Assembly: GCA_943737045.1 (NCBI GenBank)
Contig: CALSFV010000274.1
Location: 62,001 to 126,000, forward strand
Reading direction: 5' to 3'
Length of the DNA: 64,000 nt
From: Parapristionchus giblindavisi
Lineage: Eukaryota; Nematoda; Chromadorea; Rhabditida; Diplogasteridae
Shown: piece after piece, positions 57,401 through 64,000 of the stretch
How the letters are laid out: each line of letters opens with the position of its first letter
Numbering within the stretch: position 1 is the stretch's first letter
Position numbers and translations under genes: made by a program
The notes under the pieces: model-generated
Database searches by the model: none
What the model was told of the DNA's origin: nothing
What the model saw: only the letters and a program-made list of their open reading frames with translations

Positions 57401-60392
57401 GCGTAAAGGGTTCTTATTGTAAAAGTTTGTCAATTACGAAGCTATGCTACTTTCCAACTACTTTTACAATCACAAAATTAACACTACTTTTCACTTTTCC
57501 ATCTACTTTTCCAAGATTTTAACACCACATAAAAATCGTGCAAAACAAGTCGCGTCGGCGGGGATCGAACCCGCCGCGCAAAAGTTGTACGCGGTATCTT
57601 TACCACTGCGCCACCACTAGCTCGGAGAGGTAGCGAGCAGAACTACCACATTATTGCACGGCAATTGCATCGCCATTAGACGACAATTTCGTTACAAAAA
57701 TTGCCCAAACTTTGAATTTTTTTTACTCCGGGTACAGAGCCCTTCAGGATTTTTTAAGCACACCTTCTTAATCTACAGAGAAAGGGCTTTCTAATAAGCT
57801 ATGAACCGTCGCTTTTCGCCGACTTAAGGCCTATGAGACTCCTTGTTAGTCTCGAATAATATTTTCGAATATATTCGAGAATAGACATTCATTTTCCATT
57901 TGTTTTTTGGTGCTGAATGGTCCGCTTCTTCTCTTCTGTGTAATGGAAGGGTTTTCTCTAATTATCTAATTATTACCCTAATTGTTCATTTTATCGCATT
58001 TTGAACACTTTTATTCTCGACTAAATGCAAATTTATTCTCGACTAAATTTTAGTCTCGAATAAAATGCCATTTTTAGTAGAGACTAAAACGACCGGTCGA
58101 CTAAAAAGCTAAATTTTATTCGAGCGAAAATATTCGCAGAATACATTCGACTAAACAACACTACTGAACAGTGATCTGATTCATAATTATTATTATCATA
58201 AAATATTGTTTCAGATTTATTCATCTTTTTTACCATACATTTAACGTTCGATTTAATAATCCGATCAATATCAAAAATAAAAGTATCTTTCTCGCATCAA
58301 CCTATCTTCTACTGAATACTGTTAAAATTAACCTGTCGGATCCGAGTTTCAAAAATATTTGAAAAATATTTTGGTCAAAGAAAAACACTAACCTGATCTC
58401 TCACTTTCTCAAATACACGATATCTTAGTGTTGTTTCTAATCGAGTAGGACGTAACCATTGATAACAATCAATTATCTCATCATGTAATCTAAAAATAGA
58501 TTACATTATACCATAGTCCACACTCATTTATCACAATATTATCGGCATATATAACAAGTACATACGCTTTTTATACCACAAAGTTATTGTTTTAACAATA
58601 AGTAATAGTCAGATTAACGAAAGCAGAAAAAAACAATTAGGCGGATAATTTCATTCCAAGACCCTGAGATTCAAAATTCATAACAACATTTAGAGCAGTT
58701 CCGCAGGAATGCGCAAAATAACAAAAAAGACAACACAATTCGCTTCTTTTCTTCTAATTTATCACCTTTTGAGAATAGTTTATGGAAAGTGAATGACAAT
58801 GGATCATTCATCAATATGAGATGATATTAACTGTACATGATATATGGAAAAGAATGAACAGGGGATCAAAAAGAGAATGAATGAATACATGAAAAACAAT
58901 ATTTTACCAGCAGGGTTCTTCTGCTTGTTCTGCCTAGCGTGCGGTTGGTCAGGCATTGTGTCCATTTGACCAATGTCGTCTATCCCTTCCCTCGTCTTTA
59001 ATATCAACAGACAAGGATCCCAGTTGAATCCCCTCCCAGAAGGTGTTTGGAAAGCCGGGAGTTGTATTTCCTTCTTCATGCAGCCACTTTGGACGGAGCA
59101 TCTACTGCTACGTGGGTTATTAACTTCAATTTCTAATGCATTCTTTTCTGGATTCTACTTCGAGCATGTAGATGTTGTAAGAACATCAATATACATGATC
59201 AACCGATGATTAGAAGAAAGAATTTAACGCCATTCATCTATGAAGTACCCCCTGCCATGACTCACCGCACCAATGTGCGAATGTGATAAAGATTATTATT
59301 ATTATTATTATTTTACCAGTCAATCATCAAGGGTTCAAATCAATCAATGACGACAGGGTGCGATTACTTCTAGCAATAATACCTTTCTAGTCATTCATAT
59401 ATATTTTCCATCCTTCTAGATTTATTCTTCACATCGTAAATAAGTTTTAATGTATATTGGAATATTTGTTATCTTAATACTTACCCATCTAATGAAAGTG
59501 GATAGTATCCTTTGGTAGCCCATGGTACAATATCATCAGAATAACCAAAACCAAGATCAGTAGAGGTTGATGGTCCAACTGAAATATATTCAAATGGTCA
59601 TTATAATATATTGACGAAAGAGTATCTCAACAAATCGAGAGTTTAACCAAGATAATGTTCTTAATAAAAACTAGCATAAACCAGGTAGTTTACTAGCGAA
59701 TGGTGATTAAATTAGAGAAGACATATATGAAACCAGAGATTGTTTAATAAATGAAACCTTGTTGATCTTCAGGATCAGAAAATTCTTCAGATTCTTCCGA
59801 TGCTATCGACGGGACGTCCTCGTTTTTCACCTGTAACTTATTCATCGATTACAATAATTATTAATTTGTTATGAGAAAAGAGCATTTACGATGTAAACAG
59901 AAATAATCATAAAGCTGCAAACACAAAATCGATTGATTCAGAGTTTAACGAAGAGAGTGGAACGCAAACTCTCGAGCAAAAGGGTAAAGCGGGGTGAGAA
60001 AATAAAAAGACAATAGAATAAATACATGCCTGTCGTTCTTCAACTGATTTTCTTTTACTGATACGAGGTATACTTGATTTCTTCTGCTTGATTGTCTTCT
60101 TCCGTTGATATTGCACCTCCGTCCAGCCTTCAACGGTGACATTAAATAAATTGAAACGGACATCAAATGACAAAGGAAAAGTATCGTTTCAAGTCGTATG
60201 ACTACTTCTTGCATCGATATAAAGTAACGTACTATTCTCTCGACTGCTTGCATATCCATTCGGGGATGAAAACTTCTTCTTTGACTTGATTTCCCAATTA
60301 GAAGCACTGTCAGAGGAAGCACCACCAGTAGAACCACACGGTTGCTCATCATCGGCACACGCGCCTCCGTCCAACTCGCGAAAGTCGCGCAT
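33732..60392 (-). CDS. gld-4: GLD-4/PAPD5-type non-canonical poly(A) polymerase
   Basis: TRF4-class polymerases add 3' A tails. Nineteen exons join in phase: 60233-60392, 60030-60127, 59758-59830, 59485-59578, 58393-58489, 56059-56202, 55382-55429, 55179-55304, 53745-53822, 52478-52537, 46756-46836, 45273-45337, 40204-40400, 39627-39763, 39192-39257, 35269-35859, 34419-34777, 34090-34363, 33732-33746, for 920 residues. The nucleotidyltransferase core has [20 protein letters not shown] (Asp about 205, 207) and INIDISFN (Asp about 263). The central domain has [33 protein letters not shown] and [13 protein letters not shown], then [14 protein letters not shown]. The tail is Tyr, Gly, Arg and then Ser/Thr/Pro-rich. 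A Gly6/Pro4 insert lies in exon 13. The second intron must use GC-AG. The 15-base last exon is the least certain part. Confidence 0.93.
35014..35201. mobile_element. CATAG-type MITE in GLD-4 intron
   Basis: Ends CATAGGTGGGC and CCCCACCTATG, flanked by CTTCATAT on both sides (35006-35013 and 35202-35209). Inverted relative to 1484-1822, with which it shares the ttttcacg, ccttgcggggccttg and aaaaattggaaaattt blocks. Confidence 0.9.
35923..37175 (+). mobile_element. mariner (Tc1/mariner) element, inactive
   Basis: A 1253-bp element with about 30-bp TIRs starting TTAGGTTGATTCATAAG, flanked by TA (35921-35922 and 37176-37177). It lies in the GLD-4 intron 35860-39191, opposite to the gene. The length fits full-size mariner. 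Confidence 0.95.
36060..37073 (+). pseudogene. Decayed mariner transposase (D,D34D class)
   Basis: The frame is broken by several stops and shifts, but the family marks remain in order: [12 protein letters not shown] (helix-turn-helix region), [24 protein letters not shown] near 36520-36560 with the first catalytic Asp, HDNARP near 36810, and [13 protein letters not shown] near 36883-36925 with the third Asp. It cannot encode an active enzyme as read. Confidence 0.93.
38334..38447 (+). pseudogene. Inverted partial copy of GLD-4 exon 16
   Basis: About 114 bases match exon 16 of GLD-4 (35413-35527) at over 90 percent but lie on the opposite strand in the intron just upstream of that exon. The copy still reads [20 protein letters not shown], against [20 protein letters not shown] in the exon. 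Beyond 38447 similarity is lost. Confidence 0.85.
38846..39048. mobile_element. CATAC-type MITE
   Basis: Ends CATACATTTTTGTTC and GCACGAAAATGTATG, flanked by AATTAACT on both sides (38838-38845 and 39049-39056). The interior repeats taaactgacccgta blocks. A related decayed copy in inverted orientation lies at about 45475-45653. Confidence 0.9.
39258..39626. other. GLD-4 intron, no element seen
   Basis: AT-rich intron between exons 15 and 14, containing a GATCTTTGATCTTT motif near its 3' end. The intron 39764-40203 is similar. Neither has inverted termini. Confidence 0.4.
41427..41610. repeat. Purine-rich (GA/GGGAGA) microsatellite in GLD-4 intron
   Basis: GAGAGAGAGAAAGAGGGAGG-type repeat on the plus strand, hence CT-rich in the GLD-4 pre-mRNA. 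It lies in the 4.9-kb intron 40401-45272, nearly all of which is purine-rich. Other dense tracts there: 42262-42385, 43064-43140, 43972-44085, 44761-44790 and 44880-44975. Confidence 0.95.
42262..42385. repeat. (GA)n microsatellite
   Basis: Long almost pure GA run on the plus strand. Confidence 0.95.
42516..42740. repeat. Dispersed repeat with ATGGTCTAT ends, copy 1
   Basis: Starts ATGGTCTATCAATATCCC and ends in the complement ATAGACCAT. The interior has several gcgtgtgggta units and the palindrome CTATCCCATGGGATA. The end of a second copy is at 51945-52103. Confidence 0.65.
43064..43140. repeat. (GAGAGG)n microsatellite
   Basis: About 12 GAGAGG or GAGAAG units on the plus strand. Confidence 0.95.
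43440..43585. mobile_element. Older CATAC-type MITE
   Basis: Ends CATACATTTTCGGTGCCC and GAAAATGTATG. The interior has the aaaaatcgtcattt and atcaagtggcc blocks of 4918-5110. Flanks do not match, so the duplication has decayed or the copy is rearranged. Confidence 0.75.
43972..44085. repeat. (GGGAGA)n microsatellite
   Basis: About 18 GAGAGG units on the plus strand. One of the longest hexamer tracts in the window. Confidence 0.95.
44880..44975. repeat. (GA)n and GATA-interrupted microsatellite
   Basis: GAGAGAGATAGAGAG-type tract on the plus strand at the end of the intron 40401-45272. Confidence 0.9.
45338..46755. other. GLD-4 intron with MITE remnant and repeats
   Basis: Contains a decayed relative of 38846-39048 at about 45475-45653 (shared cccacattgtgggt, ttacgggtcagctta and aaaaatgtatg), CT-rich tracts near 45735-45760 and 46100-46130, GA tracts near 46195-46262, and the GGTCGAA repeat at 46590-46706. 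Confidence 0.6.
46590..46706. repeat. Dispersed repeat with GGTCGAA ends, copy 2
   Basis: Same orientation as 8316-8468, but lacks one internal aaaatccggtca block. Ends GGTCGAATAGC and TTTCGACC. Confidence 0.7.
46963..46980. repeat. Poly-G run of about 18
   Basis: A long homopolymer in GLD-4 intron sequence. Shorter G runs lie near 27538, 49010, 49290, 49758 and 50106. Such runs are prone to sequencing and assembly error, so exact length is unreliable. Confidence 0.8.
47755..47947. mobile_element. Older CATAC-type MITE
   Basis: Ends CACACGTGGGC and CCCACGTATG. The interior has gcaaaaatcggg and tcgatagccaca blocks related to the 1484-1822 and 1529-1690 elements. Flanks match only partly. Confidence 0.65.
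50222..50415. mobile_element. CATAC-type MITE
   Basis: Starts gCATACATTTTCGG and ends GCAATGTATG. Flanks ATTCTATA at 50214-50221 and 50416-50423 are identical. Over 90 percent similar to 4918-5110 along its whole length. Confidence 0.92.
51327..51450. repeat. (GA)n/(GGGGGA)n microsatellite
   Basis: GA-rich tract on the plus strand, ending in about 40 bases of pure GA. Confidence 0.95.
51945..52103. repeat. Dispersed repeat related to 42516-42740, partial
   Basis: Shares the agcgggtggatctatccca palindromic end and a terminal GACCAT. The left limit is approximate. Confidence 0.5.
52538..53744. other. GLD-4 intron, CT-rich on plus strand
   Basis: Unlike the other large GLD-4 introns, 52770-53100 is pyrimidine-rich on the plus strand (ctctctcc-type), with a C run at 53050-53060. 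No element ends seen. Confidence 0.5.
54014..54124. mobile_element. Palindromic mini-element with ATGCGGTGCTAC ends
   Basis: Ends ATGCGGTGCTACATTTTC and its near-complement. The GC-rich core is itself a palindrome around cgcctccgtcgctacggcg. Related short palindromes are at 57008-57133 and 63287-63402, with partly shared ends (gtgttacatttt, actgttacattt) and gccgt-rich cores. Confidence 0.75.
54640..54870. repeat. (GGGAGA)n microsatellite
   Basis: About 200 bases of GGGAGA, GAGATAGA and GAAGAAGA units on the plus strand in GLD-4 intron 53823-55178. The intron's remainder is AT-rich. Confidence 0.95.
55658..55853. mobile_element. CATAC-type MITE
   Basis: Ends CATACATGGGCG and CGCCCATGTATG, exact complements, flanked by GTGAAAAC on both sides (55650-55657 and 55854-55861). 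The interior repeats tgccccctgtaaaa blocks. Older inverted copy at 25461-25632. Lies in the GLD-4 intron 55430-56058. Confidence 0.93.
57008..57133. mobile_element. Palindromic mini-element nested in 56291-58165
   Basis: Ends ATGTGGTGTTACATTTTC and its complement. The core has CACGCCGTGCGCACGGCGTG, a perfect 20-bp palindrome. Same type as 54014-54124. Confidence 0.8.
57303..57531. mobile_element. Inverted-repeat element nested in 56291-58165
   Basis: Arms of about 85 bases starting ATGTGGTGTTAAAATC and rich in gtagatggaaaagtg are near-perfect inverted repeats. Shares its outer ten bases with 57008-57133, which suggests a common terminus. Confidence 0.8.
58490..59484. other. GLD-4 intron, no element seen
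   Basis: AT-rich, with an (ATT)n run at about 59293-59315. The open frames overlapping 58804-59209 on both strands lack splice context and I do not call them. Confidence 0.4.
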
Positions 60393-60837
60393 ACCCTGAT
60401 TATCACTTATAAACGCCCAATATCAACAGAAAACGAATACTTGAGCAATCATGATCAGAGTTACACAATGTTGCGAGCATGGAACAATAGGGGTGTTGAA
60501 AACCTATCTTCCAATCACAATCAATATACAAAGTAATTCCCAAAGGAGAGGCGTGATGAAGACATCTCTAGCAACATTGACAGGTAGATCAAACTAGAGA
60601 AACTGGATTTAGAGGGAAGAAAGTGAGGGAAACTCATGGCAGGCCGAACTAATACATTACGGACTTGCGATGGTTAGTGACACGCCCCGCGTTGCCGCAA
60701 CGCGTCCGAATTACTAAAGCCAGCTTTTTTTGAGGAATTTTGTTAAAATTGATTTTTTAATTCCAATCATTGCCGAAATTGTATTTTTTTAACATTTTTA
60801 GATATAACATCTCCATACTTGTATCAACTCAGAAATC
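60393..60837. promoter_or_regulatory. Divergent intergenic region, GLD-4 and RPS-29
   Basis: 445 bases between two divergent starts. A small GC-rich palindrome around cgcgttgccgcaacgcg lies at 60689-60705. Acceptor-like sequences (gataatcag and atcaactcag) sit just before each ATG. Confidence 0.55.
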
Positions 60838-61062
60838 ATGGGTTTCGCCAACATCTGGTTCGCTCGTCCTCGTAATTACGGTCCTGGATCGCGTTCTTGG
60901 TTCGTTCTGAATTTGCATTTCTTATTTTCTCTATTTTCACGTTGTTCATTTAGCCGCGTGTGCTCCAACCACCACGGTCTCATTCGCAAGTATGGTCTCG
61001 ATATGTGTAGAAGGTGTTTCCGCGAGTACTCTTCCGATATTGGTTTCAAGAAGCTCAACTAA
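60838..61062 (+). CDS. rps-29: Small ribosomal subunit protein S29 (uS14)
   Basis: Zinc-binding uS14 protein of the cytosolic 40S head. Two exons, 60838-60899 and 60954-61062, give 56 residues, the usual length. [20 protein letters not shown] is followed by the zinc motif [19 protein letters not shown], with CxxC at both sides (CRVC, CRRC), and the tail [14 protein letters not shown]. The intron is only 54 bases and splits the first zinc cysteine codon. The ATG follows actcag by five bases, a good SL1 site. NDUFS7 begins 215 bases downstream on the same strand. Confidence 0.97.
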   Translation: MGFANIWFARPRNYGPGSRSWFVLNLHFLFSLFSRCSFSRVCSNHHGLIRKYGLDMCRRCFREYSSDIGFKKLN

Positions 61063-61277
61063 ACCGATCATTAAATCTTTCCCATTGATTTTCATTGAAT
61101 GTTGATTATGGAATAAGCGCCTGCGTTGCAGACCTTGTTGATTTGTTGTTATATTGCAAGTAAAGCTCAATTTTGCAATGTTAAATTTGTATTCTTTGTT
61201 GCTGCATTCGTCTTGAACGATGTTAATACCTTTTGATCATCATACGAATAATCATCGGTAAAATATATCAACAGACA

Positions 61278-64000
<2,723 letters not shown>

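Larger units (their letters stand above)
56291..58165. mobile_element. Foldback element with tRNA-like modules in both arms
   Basis: Ends AGTAGTGTTGTT and its complement are flanked by GAAC (56287-56290 and 58166-58169). From outside in: blocks of TTTAGTCTCGACTAAA type; then inverted arms of about 310 bases (about 56437-56750 and 57540-57848); then a spacer with two further palindromes. The left arm has A box TGGCGCAGTGG (56669-56679) and B box GGTTCGATCCC (56711-56721); the right arm has the same in reverse (57603-57613 and 57561-57571). It fills most of the GLD-4 intron 56203-58392. Confidence 0.82.

Noticed and set aside
58804..59209. Overlapping ORFs on both strands in a GLD-4 intron
   Set aside because: No acceptor or donor fits, and they do not extend the GLD-4 reading frame.

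Overview
The window is a stretch of nuclear DNA from a nematode, most likely a chromadorean close to the rhabditid group. Three things point there. The proteins resemble Caenorhabditis orthologues most closely (SEC63/DNJ-29, GLD-4, SPOP-1, COX-5B, RPS-29, NDUF-7). Genes are split into many small exons with GT-AG introns. Almost every start codon sits 0-20 bases after a splice-acceptor-like AG, as expected for spliced-leader trans-splicing. The species cannot be named from the sequence.

Layout. 1-11024 (-): SEC63 translocon gene, 22 exons visible, 3' end outside the window. 12196-18456 (+): TLC-domain membrane protein, divergent from SEC63. 19365-20869 (-): a 66-residue protein with a weak MOZART1-like look. 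21172-22060 (-): cytochrome c oxidase subunit Vb. 22757-24694 (-): secreted or luminal glutaredoxin-domain protein. The last three genes are co-oriented and closely spaced. 24695-30040: gene-poor, with repeats and broken gene fragments. 30041-32133 (-): SPOP-type MATH-BTB protein. 33732-60392 (-): GLD-4-type poly(A) polymerase of 19 exons in about 26.7 kb, its introns swollen by purine-rich repeats, a dead mariner and other elements. 60838-61062 (+): RPS-29, followed 215 bases later by NDUFS7 (61278 onward, +), whose 3' end lies outside the window. Exon models were joined by hand; every internal junction of the listed genes keeps reading phase.

The genes are housekeeping: ER translocation (SEC63), respiratory complexes IV and I (COX5B, NDUFS7), the small ribosomal subunit (RPS29), mRNA tailing (GLD-4) and ubiquitin ligase targeting (SPOP). 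The unusual content is in the introns. They hold at least nine short elements with precise target-site duplications, including a family starting CATAC or CATAG that always duplicates 8 bp. They also hold four unrelated inverted-repeat elements that each contain Pol III A-box and B-box (tRNA-like) modules, a TIR-bounded 2.65-kb segment enclosing an intron-bearing PCNA pseudogene, a large inverted duplication of a gene fragment inside SEC63, and an inverted copy of a GLD-4 exon inside GLD-4's own intron.
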